Assembly (NCBI RefSeq): GCF_028885415.1
Contig: NZ_CP118527.1
Location: 6,448,001-6,512,000, forward strand
Direction: 5' to 3'
Length of the DNA stretch: 64,000 nt
Source of the DNA: Streptomyces coeruleorubidus
Lineage (GTDB): Bacteria; Actinomycetota; Actinomycetes; Streptomycetales; Streptomycetaceae
Part shown: positions 17,601 to 26,015 of the stretch, piece after piece
Layout: every line of letters starts with the position of its first letter
Numbering within the stretch: position 1 is the stretch's first letter
Program-made: the position numbers and the translations under genes
Notes under the pieces: model-generated
The model's database searches: none
Told to the model about the DNA's origin: nothing
Seen by the model: only the letters and a program-made list of their open reading frames with translations

Positions 17601-18211
17601 CCCCGGACGGGACTGAGCTGCTGAAACTTACGGAACATCAGGACTGGGTGGGGCGCGTGGCCTGGTCGCCGAGCGGTCGGCTGCTCGCCAGCTGTTCCGA
17701 TGACCGTACGTGTCGACTGTGGGACATCGGGGAGGGGCGGCAGTTCACAGTGCTGCGCGGTCACGAGAACTACGTGGAGGACGCGGCCTGGTCTCCGGAC
17801 GAGACGAGGATCGTTACCGCTTCCGGCGACTGGACCGCCGCTGTGTGGGATACCGCCACCGGGCGACGTATCGAGGTGCTCAGGGGGCACGAGGGGCGGC
17901 TTCGCGCCGTCGCCTGGTCACCCGACGGCCTGCATATCGCCACAGGCGCCGACGACCGCACTGTACGGGTCTGGTCCGCCGCAACCCTTGAAGAGGTCGC
18001 CGTCGTCGGTGTGCACCAAGACAAGGTGCTCTCCGTGGCCTGGTCCCCGGACGGCACGCGGCTGCTCACGGGATCGGCCGACGGGACGGCGCGGGTGTGG
18101 AGAGCGGAGCCCGACTATGACCGGCTGGAGGCCACTGCCCGGGGGAGGGTCTTCCGTACCCTCACCCACGAGGAACGGCGGCAGCATCTGCTGCCGCTCG
18201 ACCCCGTGTGA
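14627..18211 (+). CDS. Membrane-anchored nSTAND NTPase with 14 WD40 repeats
   Basis: A large signalling NTPase of the nSTAND class, about 1194 residues from ATG 14627. The frame is open from 14579, and ATG 14657 is another candidate. Two N-terminal membrane helices (roughly MQVALQIMLALVACLLGIA and PAIGVLIVALVVGQVVVY) are followed by the nSTAND entry motif YPGLDAF...YFGRE. Walker A GASGSGKSS, Walker B LLVVDQFEE and a helical arm come next. The C-terminal half has 14 WD40 repeats (I counted 14 copies of the A-W-S/A-P-x-G type core), enough for two seven-bladed propellers. Proteins of this architecture act as sensors that bind a ligand with the propeller and switch on through the NTPase. Here the only obvious effector-like part is the membrane segment. 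The neighbouring restriction system suggests a conflict role; this is not shown. Confidence 0.9.
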   Translation: MRRRGRERCPMRNRMQVALQIMLALVACLLGIATNYATNTDEVPWALAAIQRFAVPAIGVLIVALVVGQVVVYRLENPAPPRAEWPRERVPYPGLDAFDEDEAPVYFGREAQAAELTRRLHATATHPADRFLLLVGASGSGKSSLVRAGVMPRLRERRWTVVPAFAPGPSPLGALAGALAAVVDGPEPASAVLRRLRQGPDALRAELSRLRGGRFRRVLLVVDQFEEVVTLAGERERVQFLEALRTCLEQDPAVRVLATLRVDLLGRLLGTGQAELFQHPVAIGALGRAQLAEVVERPGALVGLGFEAGVVDSIVSETGTDDALPLLAYLLQELYFASGPGGTVTEELYRRLGGVPGALARQADNTVTGLGAGVGIDAVLRVLLRFVTIEGQDVARRHVPLSELDGQDRHVVDAFVEARLLRTDVTDGGSTTTSEPYAQVTHEALFRQWAPLRQEVEARAERLRERAELERWAADWERAGRSDDYLLTGERLSAARRWLEALEESGQASPPARALVESSQRRDLSFLSRVSDSIGRQVLLSAEAEPERSLLLSLAALGECTPTPSARRGLMAALAASHLRARLDGHTDTVRHIAWSPDGRMLATASRDGTARVHDAPSGRTRLALPCDGVMVESVAWSPDSTRVTTVGRDRVVRIWDAASGEPIRLLTGGGDLNRQVAWSPDGRHVAASSRDRIVRVWEADSGRVVHELHGHSEDVWGVAWAPDGDRLASASHDQTAIVWDLTTGAAATTLNGHSDFVEGITWSPDGRHIATGSGDHTARIWNARTGDLRLLLRGHTDYVWNLAFSPDGRMLASASSDRTVRIVDTEDAKVLAVLRGHTDTVWGVTWSPCGTMLATSSTDGTGMLWDLRPRGAEVVLADGHRGPVNQAAWSSNGDRFATASDDGTVRVWDAGTGAPAGPVIDWEDRVWSVAWAPQGERLAFSTNDGLFRIVDGRGSTLFERNGEVIEGCAWSPNGGRIATGGHDGAVRVLSAPDGTELLKLTEHQDWVGRVAWSPSGRLLASCSDDRTCRLWDIGEGRQFTVLRGHENYVEDAAWSPDETRIVTASGDWTAAVWDTATGRRIEVLRGHEGRLRAVAWSPDGLHIATGADDRTVRVWSAATLEEVAVVGVHQDKVLSVAWSPDGTRLLTGSADGTARVWRAEPDYDRLEATARGRVFRTLTHEERRQHLLPLDPV

Positions 18212-18219
18212 CCTAGTGA

Positions 18220-18519
18220 TCAGTAGGCCGGTTCGACCGTGCTCTCTTCGGTGCGGACAAGGTAGTCGTCCGGGTTCAGGCCCATCGCTTCGCGCTTGGG
18301 TGACGACCAGTACAGGGCGTTGCGCTCGGCGAAGGTCTCCGGGCCCTCGTAGGAGATCAGCCAGACGAACTGATTGCGCTCGCGGTCCACCCAGGCTCCT
18401 CCGATCGTGAATCCCAACTCCAGTCGCAGCGGGACGATTTCTCCCCGCCACCGCTGTACCCACTCGTCGAGCAGGCCGTCCCGGACCGTGTACGTACGCA
18501 GTTGTGTGGTCTTCGGCAT
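18220..18519 (-). CDS. NIPSNAP family protein
   Basis: A 99-residue protein with the alpha-beta barrel pattern of NIPSNAP/dimeric ferredoxin-like proteins: QLRTYTVRDGLLDEWVQRW, then the central GAWVDRERNQFVWLISYEG and FAERNALYW. The start at ATG 18519 is preferred because GGAGAGG lies 9 bases upstream; the ATG at 18528 would touch that site. It is convergent with the NTPase-WD40 gene (8-base gap). Small stand-alone NIPSNAP proteins are common in Streptomyces and have no assigned reaction. Confidence 0.85.
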   Translation of the reverse strand: MPKTTQLRTYTVRDGLLDEWVQRWRGEIVPLRLELGFTIGGAWVDRERNQFVWLISYEGPETFAERNALYWSSPKREAMGLNPDDYLVRTEESTVEPAY

Positions 18520-18822
18520 GGCAGACATCCTCTCCGAGCGGCGAAAGCCGGTGTGCCGCCGGAACCCGAAAACTCGTGCTTCGGCGAAAGGGACGCTCTC
18601 TTTCCCAAGAACCACGGCGGCGAAATGACCTCACCAAACCCCACCCCTCCCGCCCGCGGCAGCTGCTCACCCGCGCGAGTGAACATCGGCAACTCGACTG
18701 GATTCCCAGCCCCTTGCTGGCCCTACGCTCGGCGCAACACAACCGCAGACATGAGACGGCCCCCGCCGGGACGGGCAATCCCAGTGCGAGGGCCTGACCA
18801 CCGAGGAAGGTAGAGCTTCCCG
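18520..18822. other. Intergenic region between divergent NIPSNAP and HTH genes
   Basis: About 300 bases with no supported gene. It should hold promoters in both directions. Short overlapping frames here have poor coding character. GAGGAAGG at about 18800-18807 lies roughly 15 bases before the HTH gene start. I see no clear terminator, RNA or repeat. Confidence 0.5.
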
Positions 18823-19767
18823 ATGGGTACCCAGAACCCTAGCGTGCCCCCGCACGCCCAGGCCCGCGTTGCGGGCAACAAGCACCCGAACCGGCGGCCC
18901 GGCGCGGCCCACCGCACCGGCGGGCTCCAGCACGACAACGCACGCCACACCACCCGCTTCACGGTGATCGGCAATCACCTGGCCCAGCACAAAGAGTTCT
19001 CGCTCCTCGCCATCGGGCTCGGCACGCACCTCCAGTCGCTGCCGAAGGGCGCTCCGGCCGACATCAAGACACTCGCCGCCCGGTTCCCCGAGGGAGCCAC
19101 CCGGATCGCCGCCGCCCTCCGCGAACTGGAGGCCCACGGCTACCTGCGCCGCGAACGCGTCCGTACCTCCACCGGCCGCATCGTGACCCGCACGATCTCC
19201 TGCAATCAGCCGACGGCGGCCCGCCACCGCCCGGAGACCCACGACCACCCGGAAGCCCGAGCCGCTGCGAAACCGCAGCAGCGGGAGGCGTGCGAGGAAA
19301 GCAGGGCGCACCCCAGGCGGGCGGCGCGCGGGGAACGAGCGCCCCGCAAGCCGCTCCCGGACGTACCGCGCCCCGCGTACCCCGCCCCCGCGCTCCTCGA
19401 GGCCGCCACCGACCTCCTCGCGGACCTCCGCCGCCACGACCCCCGCTTGCTCCTCTCCGCCTGCGACACGGCCCACCTAGCCCCCGGCGTCGCCGCCTGG
19501 CTGGAGCGGGACGTCGCCCCCGCAGCCGTACGCCGCGCCCTGAGCGCCGACCTGCCGCCCGAGGGCGTACGCCGCCCCGCCGCCCTCCTGGCCCACCGCC
19601 TTGCCGCCCAGCTCCCGCCCCCGGCCCCGTTCCGGGCGCCGGCCGTCGCGCCGCCGCCACCGGCACGACACCCGATGCAGAACTGCGACGGCTGCGACCG
19701 CGGATTCCGCGCTCCCCGCCCCGGCCGCTGCCGCGACTGCCGCTCCGACCTCCAGGAGGCCGCCTAG
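18823..19767 (+). CDS. HTH-domain protein with C-terminal zinc-ribbon-like motif
   Basis: A 314-residue protein. The N-terminal half contains a winged-helix-like region: FTVIGNHLAQHKEFSLLAIGLGTHLQSLP, then IKTLAARFPEGATRIAAALRELEAHGYLRRERV with a GRIVTR wing. A long Arg/Pro/Ala-rich linker leads to a helical region and a C-terminal four-cysteine motif CDGCDRGF...GRCRDC that could bind zinc. Proteins of this layout recur in Streptomyces, often as helix-turn-helix proteins near XRE/DUF397 loci; I know no defined function. The stop is one base before an in-frame ATG of the Uma2 gene, so co-transcription is likely. Confidence 0.85.
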   Translation: MGTQNPSVPPHAQARVAGNKHPNRRPGAAHRTGGLQHDNARHTTRFTVIGNHLAQHKEFSLLAIGLGTHLQSLPKGAPADIKTLAARFPEGATRIAAALRELEAHGYLRRERVRTSTGRIVTRTISCNQPTAARHRPETHDHPEARAAAKPQQREACEESRAHPRRAARGERAPRKPLPDVPRPAYPAPALLEAATDLLADLRRHDPRLLLSACDTAHLAPGVAAWLERDVAPAAVRRALSADLPPEGVRRPAALLAHRLAAQLPPPAPFRAPAVAPPPPARHPMQNCDGCDRGFRAPRPGRCRDCRSDLQEAA

Positions 19768-19819
19768 CATGAACGTGACGATCCTTGCCCCTGGGCACAG
19801 ACGACGAGGAGCGAGCGCC

Positions 19820-20446
19820 ATGACCATCGCACCCGGCAACGCGCGGCGGGACGGCTCCCATCTGTACCGGGCCATGAGGGATGTCGTGCAGTCGATGGAC
19901 GACACCCTTCCCGGGAAGTTCGAAGTCACCAAGGAAGGGATCGTGCACGACATGATGTCGCCGGGAGGCCCGCACGAGGTCACGGCCGCGCAGGTCAGCC
20001 GTCGTCTGGAGAAGGTCATGCCGGACGAGTTGCTGGCCCACAACGGCACGCCCGACGTGGAAGACGTGCCCGAGGGCATCATGCGGCACCCGGACGTGAT
20101 GGTGATCGCCTGGGCCGACCTTGACGTCGAAGGCTCCGTCGACCCCCGTACGGTCGTCGCCGCCATCGAGATCGTCTCGCGGTCCAACCCGGAGAACGAC
20201 TGGGTGGGCAAGATGCGCGACTACCCGCTGATCGGCATCCCGATCTACGTGATCTTCGATCCCCGTACCGGCAGCGGTGCCGTCTTCACCGACATCCACT
20301 CCACGCCGGAGGGCCCCCGCTACGCGGTGCGCAAGAACTTCGTCTACGGCGAGGACGTCACCATCGGTGAGTGGACCATCTCCACGAGTGGCCTGCCGCG
20401 CTACCAGGACGACGGCGCGGATGAGGACGAGGCGCGAGGGGCGTGA
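19820..20446 (+). CDS. Uma2 family restriction-endonuclease-fold protein
   Basis: A 208-residue Uma2 protein, a PD-(D/E)XK nuclease-fold family greatly expanded in Streptomyces. Visible core residues are Asp in RHPDVMVI, Glu in AAIEIVS and Lys in VGKMRDY, with IPIYVIFDPRTG after the core, so the active site looks intact. Two starts are possible: ATG 19820 (GAGGAG about 9 bases upstream, and matching the usual MTIAP-type N-terminus) or ATG 19769 (AGGAGG about 10 bases upstream, directly after the HTH gene). I prefer 19820. The biological role of Uma2 proteins is unsettled. Confidence 0.9.
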   Translation: MTIAPGNARRDGSHLYRAMRDVVQSMDDTLPGKFEVTKEGIVHDMMSPGGPHEVTAAQVSRRLEKVMPDELLAHNGTPDVEDVPEGIMRHPDVMVIAWADLDVEGSVDPRTVVAAIEIVSRSNPENDWVGKMRDYPLIGIPIYVIFDPRTGSGAVFTDIHSTPEGPRYAVRKNFVYGEDVTIGEWTISTSGLPRYQDDGADEDEARGA

Positions 20447-20573
20447 TCCGGAAACGGAGGGGGCAGTTTCGGCCACCTTCGCCCGTGCCGCACGTCCTGT
20501 CTTGACCCGCCCCCCGGCGACTCCGCGATCGTGCTGGTGAAGATCGTGGCGAAGAGTGATCGTGGGGTTGCGC

Positions 20574-21236
20574 ATGGCTGTTTCCAGACCGCAGACGCGT
20601 CAGTTCGAGGCGTTCATGACGAACCTGTCGTACGCCCGGCGCATGGTCGAGGCAGGCCGGATGCTCACGCCCTTCCGGTCGCCCACGATCGACATCGACG
20701 ACTTCTACCGGGCGGCCTGGGTACAGGCCGTCGCCGCCATCGACCACTGGCTGCACGAGGAGGTGCTGCGCCGGGTGGCCGAACTGACGGCCAAGGACAG
20801 CCCCGAGATGCCGCCCCAGCTGCGGAGGTACGAACTGCCGCTGCACCGGGTCGAGGCGGTGCGGCGAGGTGACGTCACGCTCTCCGAGGCCGTCGTGGAG
20901 CACCTGCGGGAGAAACTCGCCGTACAGGCGCTCCAGCACCCCGGAAAGATCTCCGAGGTGCTCCGGCTCGTGACGGAGAGGAAAGTCTGGTTCGAGGCCG
21001 CGGGATGCATCAACCAGCATTTCTTCCAGGGGCGGACAACGTTCAACGAGAAGAAGCTCCGCAGCCGGTACCTGGAGATCACTCAGCGCCGCAATAAGAT
21101 CGCGCACGACGCCGACCTGATCGACGGCGATCTCAAGCGGCGTCGTCCGATCGACGAGGCCGAGGTGACGGACGCCATCGACTGGATCGAGCGGATCGCC
21201 CTGGCCATCGCCCATGTGCTCGACGAGAAGGGGTGA
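20574..21236 (+). CDS. HEPN-type protein (RiboL-PSP-HEPN-like)
   Basis: A 220-residue, mostly helical protein. The N-terminal half contains DDFYRAAWVQAVAAIDHWLHEEV, and the C-terminal part has the HEPN R-N-x-x-x-H signature in QRRNKIAHDAD. In active HEPN RNases this motif forms the catalytic pair. The overall pattern fits the RiboL-PSP-HEPN group. The start is set at ATG 20574; a GTG at 20556 would add six residues. It is the last gene of the accessory block and faces mshB. A toxin, abortive-infection or RNA-processing role is possible by family, with no partner antitoxin recognised next to it. Confidence 0.75.
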   Translation: MAVSRPQTRQFEAFMTNLSYARRMVEAGRMLTPFRSPTIDIDDFYRAAWVQAVAAIDHWLHEEVLRRVAELTAKDSPEMPPQLRRYELPLHRVEAVRRGDVTLSEAVVEHLREKLAVQALQHPGKISEVLRLVTERKVWFEAAGCINQHFFQGRTTFNEKKLRSRYLEITQRRNKIAHDADLIDGDLKRRRPIDEAEVTDAIDWIERIALAIAHVLDEKG

Positions 21237-21284
21237 CGGGCGGGGGGCGACGAACAGCGGTCCGGTGCCTCATAGGGTGGTCCC

Positions 21285-22145
21285 ATGACGGAACTGCCCG
21301 ACCGGCGTCTGCTGCTGGTGCACGCGCACCCGGACGACGAGTCGATCAACAACGGCGCGACCATGGCCAGGTACGCGGCCGAGGGTGCCCACGTCACCCT
21401 GGTCACCTGCACCCTCGGTGAACGCGGCGAGGTCATCCCGCCCGAGCTCGCGCACCTGACCGGCCCCGCCCTGGGCCAGCACCGCCGCCGGGAGCTCGGC
21501 GCCGCCATGGCCGAGCTCGGCGTCCGGGACTTCCGCCTGCTCGGCGGCGCCGGACGCTACAGCGACTCCGGGATGATGGGCCTGCCCGACAACGACGACC
21601 CCGCCTGCTTCTGGCAGGCCGACGTCGACGAGGCCGCCGCACACCTCGTCGAGGTGATCCGTGAGGTACGCCCCCAGGTCCTCGTCACCTACGACGACAA
21701 CGGCGGCTACGGCCACCCCGACCACATCCAGGCCCACCGCGTCGCCATGCGGGCCGTCGAACTGTCCGCCGAGGCCGGCCGGCCGATCCCGAAGGTCTAC
21801 TGGAACCGGGCCCCCCGGTCCGTTGTGGAGCAGTCCTTCGCCCGGCTCCGGGAGGACCTGCCCGGCCTGCCCTTCACCAAGGCGGCCGACGTCGACGACG
21901 TGCCGGGCGTCGTGGCCGACGAGCAGATCACCACCGCGGTCGACGGCACCGCGCACGCCGCCGCCAAGGCCGCCGCGATGCGCGCCCACGCCACCCAGAT
22001 CACCGTGTCCGGGCCGTACTTCGTGCTGTCCAACGAACTCGCCCAGCCGATCCTCACGACCGAGTACTACGAGCTGGTGCGCGGCGAGCGGGGCTCCGGC
22101 GAGCGGGAGACGGACCTGTTCGCCGGGATCGAGGAGGCCTCATGA
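21285..22145 (+). CDS. mshB: N-acetyl-1-D-myo-inositol-2-amino-2-deoxy-alpha-D-glucopyranoside deacetylase MshB
   Basis: Zinc deacetylase of mycothiol biosynthesis. It removes acetate from GlcNAc-Ins to give GlcN-Ins for MshC. It is 286 residues, close to the family length. Zinc-binding AHPDDES is at residues 14-20 and the second histidine motif [10 protein letters not shown] near 146-155; the LRED...[12 protein letters not shown] region fits MshB rather than the conjugate amidase Mca only moderately. Position and neighbours match mshB in other actinobacteria. It overlaps the DUF6113 gene by 4 bases (ATGA). Confidence 0.93.
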   Translation: MTELPDRRLLLVHAHPDDESINNGATMARYAAEGAHVTLVTCTLGERGEVIPPELAHLTGPALGQHRRRELGAAMAELGVRDFRLLGGAGRYSDSGMMGLPDNDDPACFWQADVDEAAAHLVEVIREVRPQVLVTYDDNGGYGHPDHIQAHRVAMRAVELSAEAGRPIPKVYWNRAPRSVVEQSFARLREDLPGLPFTKAADVDDVPGVVADEQITTAVDGTAHAAAKAAAMRAHATQITVSGPYFVLSNELAQPILTTEYYELVRGERGSGERETDLFAGIEEAS

Positions 22146-22552
22146 GCGACCGGAGTCCGATGCTCGCCCAGCCGATGCGACCGCCCTCCGCCGGACGGGC
22201 CGCCGCCGTTGCCGGGTTCTTCCTGCTCGGAGCCGTGGTCGGCGCGGCCGGCGCGCTGGTGCAGCCCGGGTGGTTCCCGGGCGGGCTGCTGCTCGCCCTC
22301 GCCGGCGAGGCCGGGCTCGTCCTCGGTGCCGCGCGCGTCACCCGCGGGCGGGCCGGGGGTGTCGCGGCCGCCGCCGGCTGGATGCTCGCCGTGGTCCTGC
22401 TCACCGCCAGCCGCCCGGAGGGCGACTTCCTGTTCGCGGCGGGGGCCGGCTCCTATCTCTTCCTGCTCGGGGGCATCGGCGTGGCTGTGATCTGTGCCAC
22501 CCTCGCCCCGAGGCGGCAACCGGACGGCGACCCCGTCCGACTTGGCAAGTGA
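22142..22552 (+). CDS. DUF6113 family membrane protein
   Basis: A 136-residue membrane protein with about four hydrophobic segments ([70 protein letters not shown]). It is the usual small partner downstream of mshB in Streptomyces. The ATG overlaps the mshB stop, so the two are translated together. Function unknown. Confidence 0.85.
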   Translation: MSDRSPMLAQPMRPPSAGRAAAVAGFFLLGAVVGAAGALVQPGWFPGGLLLALAGEAGLVLGAARVTRGRAGGVAAAAGWMLAVVLLTASRPEGDFLFAAGAGSYLFLLGGIGVAVICATLAPRRQPDGDPVRLGK

Positions 22553-22708
22553 CGTACCACTTCGCCAGGACGCGCCCGTGGGGGTCCGGTGTGAGTTTCC
22601 CCAGCGGTCCTGAGATGCGGGTGAGAAGTGGCCAGTATGGTGGTGCGCGCCGCCGAGCTGCCCGCGTGAGGTTGTGTCGGGCGGCGGAGCCAACCGGGAG
22701 AACCTGCC

Positions 22709-25510
22709 TTGAGTCGTGAAACTGACACTCCGTCCTCCGGGCCCAACGGGCGCGGCGGAGCCGCCTACCCGTCGGGTACGCCGCCGTACGGGACCCCGAC
22801 GGTCTCCGACGGCGGTACGGAAGCGGGCCGTTCGGCCACGCGGCCGGAGGAACGCAAGACCGAGACCACGCTGACGACCCGGATCCGGATCAACATCCCC
22901 GGGTCCCGGCCCATTCCGCCGGTGGTCGTGCGCAAGCCCGTCGCGGATGCGGAGGCCTCCGGCGACACCGGCGCCGACGCCGGCAACGACGCGACGGCTC
23001 CGGGCGCCGCCACGCCCAGAGGCACCGGCACGGTCGAGTCTCCTGCCGAGCCCGCCCGGTCCGGCGAGGACAAGCCGACCAGCGACTGGTTCGCGCCCCG
23101 CAAGTCGGGCTCGGGCAAGGCCGGTCAGGGGAGCGGCTCCACCAACGGGGCCGGTCTGCCGGGCGGTTCGGGTCCGGCGGCGGGTGGTCCCGGTGCGGCT
23201 GGTCCGAGTGCCGGTGGTACCGGTTCGGGCGGCCCCGCTGCGGGTGGCTCCGGTGCCGGGCGGCCCGGAGGCGTGGTCGGTTCCATGAGCAGGCCGGGCG
23301 GCTCCCGGTCCGGCGGCACGAACGGTGCGGGGCTCCCCGGCGGCGCGACCGGCGGCCCCGTCGCGCCCGGGCACGGCGGCGGCACGGGCTCCTTCGACGT
23401 CACCGAGGCACTGGCGGCGGGCCCGCTCGGCAACGGTTCACGTCCCGCCCCGGGCAGTGACGGTGGCGAAACGCGCCGCGACGACCTGCCGTACTTCTCG
23501 GAGAACGACCGCCTCGGCGGGAACGACCAGGGCGGCTACGGCGGCCAGGGCGCTCCCAACGGCTTCGGCGACGCGGGCGGGCCCGGCGGCCCCGGCACAC
23601 AGGGCCCGGCCGGCCCGACCACCGGTCCGGTCACCGGGGACGGCCCGATGGTCCCCCCGGCGGGCGGCCCCGGCGGGCCGGGCAGCTTCAACGAGCAGGG
23701 CGGCCCCGGCGGGCCTGGTGCTTTCAATGAGCCCGGTGGTCCGGGTGGGCCGGGTTCCTTCGATGAGCCGGGTGGTCCTGGTGGCCGCGGTGCGTTCAAC
23801 GAGCCGGGTGGCCCCGGTGGCCCCGGCGGCTTCAGCGAGCCCGGTCGCCCCGGCGCCTTCAATGAGCCGGGTATTCCTGGCGGCCCCGGTGGCTTCAGCG
23901 ATCCTGGTCGCTCCGGTGGTCCTGGCAGCTTCAACGAGCCGGGTAGGTCCGGTGGCCCCGGTGCCTTCGACGAGCCCGGTCGCCCCGGCACGCCCGGTGG
24001 CCCCGGTACGCCCGGTGGCCCCGGCACGCCGGGTGGCCCCAGCGCCTTCAACGACCCCGGTCGGCCGGGCGACCCCGCCGCACCCGCCGGTCCCGGAGCC
24101 ATAGGCGGCCCCGCCGGCACGGGCGGACCCGGCGGACCTGCCGGTACGGCCAACCCCGGGCGTCCTGGCGGCCCCGGCGGTACGGGCAACCCCGGAGGCC
24201 ATGGCGGCCCCGGCGCCCCCTCGGGCCCCGGTGGCCCCGGCCCCCTCGGCGGCGCCCCCGGCGCTTCCGCTCCCACCAGCCACGGCGCCGCGGGCCACGG
24301 CCCCGGCGGCGGGATGAGCGACGACACCGCCATCCTCACCCCGCAGAAGCCGGCCCCCGAGCCGCCGGAGGGCCAGGGCTACGGCCCCCGCCACGACAAC
24401 GTCTCCGGACACACCGTCACCAGCGGCATCCCCGTCGTACCGCCCGGCGCGGCCTCGCCGTACGGCCCGGGCGCTCCCGGCGACGGCCCGGTGCCCCACA
24501 CGGCCCCGAAGCTGCCCGAGCCGGTCTCCCCGCCCCCGGCGAGCTCCTCGAAGGCGCCGAAGAAGAAGGGGCGCAACAAGCTCGTGCTGCTCGCCGCCGG
24601 CCTGGTGGTCATGGCCGGTGGCGTCTACGGCGCCGGACTGCTGATGAACCGCACCGACGTACCCAAGGGCACCACCGTGCTCGGCGTCGACATCGGCGGC
24701 ACGACCCGCGACGGCGCGGTCAAGAAGCTCGACGAGGCCTTCGACGACCGCGTCGGCAAGGAGCTGAAGCTGTCGGTGGGCGGCAAGACCGTCGCCCTGG
24801 ACCCGGACAACGCGGGCCTCCAGTTCGACATGGACGCCACGGCCGACGCGGCGGCGAAGAGCGACTACAACCCGGTCTCCGTGATCGGCTCGCTCTTCGG
24901 CAACCACCGCGTCGTCACGCCCGTCATGCCTGTCGACGAGGAGAAGCTGCACGCCTCCCTGGAGAGCGCGGCCGGCGGCGCCGGCTCGGTCACCGAGGGC
25001 ACGATCAAGTTCGAGCCGGGTAAGGCCGTCCCCGTCTACGGCAAGCCCGGCAAGGGCATCGACGTCGCCAAGGCGACCGCGTCGATCGAGGAGGCGTACC
25101 GCACCCAGGTGGAGACCGGCTCGGCCACCTCGGTGGCCATCCCGACGACCACCCAGCAGCCGAAGATCTCCAACGCCGAGGTCGACCGGATGATGAACAA
25201 GTTCGCCAAGCCGGCGATGTCGGGCATTGTCACGGTCGAGGCGGGTGGGGTGGAGGTCAAGTTCAGCCCCCAGAACTCCCTGTGGAGGTTCCTCCGCGTC
25301 AAGGCCGTCGACAACAAGCTGGTCGAGTACTACGACAAGGCCGCGCTGAAGGAGCTGTACGGCGGCGCCTACGACGACGTGCTGATCACGCGGGGCAACG
25401 GCAAGAAGACTCCCGTGACGCCCGACGACGTCATCGGCGCCATGCGACCGGCCCTGCTCGGCAAGACGGCGGCGGACCGCGTCGGTGTGATCGACACCAA
25501 CCCCAGTTAG
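22709..25510 (+). CDS. Collagen-like Gly/Pro-rich membrane protein with peptidoglycan-binding-like extracellular domain
   Basis: A 933-residue protein starting at TTG 22709 (GGGAG about 8 bases upstream). Residues 1-135 are polar. About 140-560 is a Gly-Pro-rich collagen-like region with many imperfect units of the kind [12 protein letters not shown] single membrane helix ([23 protein letters not shown], near 623-646) follows a Lys-rich stop. The C-terminal 280 residues are extracellular and contain repeats of the PG_binding_4 type ([21 protein letters not shown]) seen in VanW-like envelope proteins. The long N-terminal part would be cytoplasmic by the positive-inside rule. Probably a cell-envelope protein; exact function unknown. 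Confidence 0.9.
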   Translation: MSRETDTPSSGPNGRGGAAYPSGTPPYGTPTVSDGGTEAGRSATRPEERKTETTLTTRIRINIPGSRPIPPVVVRKPVADAEASGDTGADAGNDATAPGAATPRGTGTVESPAEPARSGEDKPTSDWFAPRKSGSGKAGQGSGSTNGAGLPGGSGPAAGGPGAAGPSAGGTGSGGPAAGGSGAGRPGGVVGSMSRPGGSRSGGTNGAGLPGGATGGPVAPGHGGGTGSFDVTEALAAGPLGNGSRPAPGSDGGETRRDDLPYFSENDRLGGNDQGGYGGQGAPNGFGDAGGPGGPGTQGPAGPTTGPVTGDGPMVPPAGGPGGPGSFNEQGGPGGPGAFNEPGGPGGPGSFDEPGGPGGRGAFNEPGGPGGPGGFSEPGRPGAFNEPGIPGGPGGFSDPGRSGGPGSFNEPGRSGGPGAFDEPGRPGTPGGPGTPGGPGTPGGPSAFNDPGRPGDPAAPAGPGAIGGPAGTGGPGGPAGTANPGRPGGPGGTGNPGGHGGPGAPSGPGGPGPLGGAPGASAPTSHGAAGHGPGGGMSDDTAILTPQKPAPEPPEGQGYGPRHDNVSGHTVTSGIPVVPPGAASPYGPGAPGDGPVPHTAPKLPEPVSPPPASSSKAPKKKGRNKLVLLAAGLVVMAGGVYGAGLLMNRTDVPKGTTVLGVDIGGTTRDGAVKKLDEAFDDRVGKELKLSVGGKTVALDPDNAGLQFDMDATADAAAKSDYNPVSVIGSLFGNHRVVTPVMPVDEEKLHASLESAAGGAGSVTEGTIKFEPGKAVPVYGKPGKGIDVAKATASIEEAYRTQVETGSATSVAIPTTTQQPKISNAEVDRMMNKFAKPAMSGIVTVEAGGVEVKFSPQNSLWRFLRVKAVDNKLVEYYDKAALKELYGGAYDDVLITRGNGKKTPVTPDDVIGAMRPALLGKTAADRVGVIDTNPS

Positions 25511-25522
25511 CCGTGAGCAGGT

Positions 25523-25562
25523 TGAGGGGGCGCCCCGGGTTCATGGCCGGGGCGCCCCCTCA
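25523..25562. terminator. Strong hairpin terminator after the collagen-like gene
   Basis: A perfect 16-bp G/C-rich stem: 25523-25538 (TGAGGGGGCGCCCCGG) pairs with 25547-25562 around an 8-base loop, 13 bases after the stop codon. No T-run follows, as is usual in Streptomyces. Confidence 0.75.
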
Positions 25563-25658
25563 GCCCGTCTAGCGGGAATCCAGCTGCTTTCGAATGACCG
25601 AAAATGATCCCTCCTGCTCTCGTAGGACGTGTGAGTCTTCGGGCGGCGGCGAGGCTGT

Positions 25659-25943
25659 TTGTACAGACTCGCGAATTACAGCGGCGGCCTGTACGACACG
25701 CTCTACAGCAAGACCAACTACAGCGGCAGCACCTATTACGGCACCGGTACGGCCCTCGACAACACCGTGTCCTCGGTGAAGAACATGGACCCCGACACAT
25801 TGCTGCACTTCTACCAGCACTCCGGTTACACCGGTGCGCTCAACGCCATTCCCCCGGGCGATCACATCAATCAGGTGTCCCTGTCCCTCGACAACGCGGC
25901 GAGTTCGCACTGCTTCGGCTCGAATTCCGCCTGCCCGAACTGA
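25659..25943 (+). pseudogene. Peptidase inhibitor I36-like fragment lacking its signal peptide
   Basis: The frame reads CLYRLANYSGGLYDTLYSK and on to SVKNMDPDTLLHFYQHSGYTG, INQVSLSLDNAASSHC and a CPN end. This is the beta/gamma-crystallin-like Cys-rich fold of secreted Streptomyces metalloprotease inhibitors (family I36). A secreted protein should start with a signal peptide, but upstream this frame reads only VFGRRRGC before a stop at 25632-25634, and no candidate start has a ribosome site. The 5' end therefore appears lost or shifted out of frame. It may still be read from TTG 25659, but then it would not be exported. Confidence 0.6.
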
Positions 25944-26015
25944 ACGCGACGATGCGCCCCGTTCCCGGGGCGCATCCCGTTCGGGTTCTCTCCATCGGAG
26001 GAAGCGTCTGACCTG

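Noticed and set aside
16360..18110. Tandem DNA repeat array
   Set aside because: Periodicity of about 126 bases comes from WD40 protein repeats; DNA identity between units is low.
23690..24050. Possible CRISPR array
   Set aside because: Repeats are in-frame, unevenly spaced Gly-Pro codons of a collagen-like protein; no constant-length spacers.
23438..24952. Minus-strand Thr/Gly/Arg-rich frames opposite the collagen-like gene
   Set aside because: Complement of Gly-Pro codon repeats; no start signal or domain.
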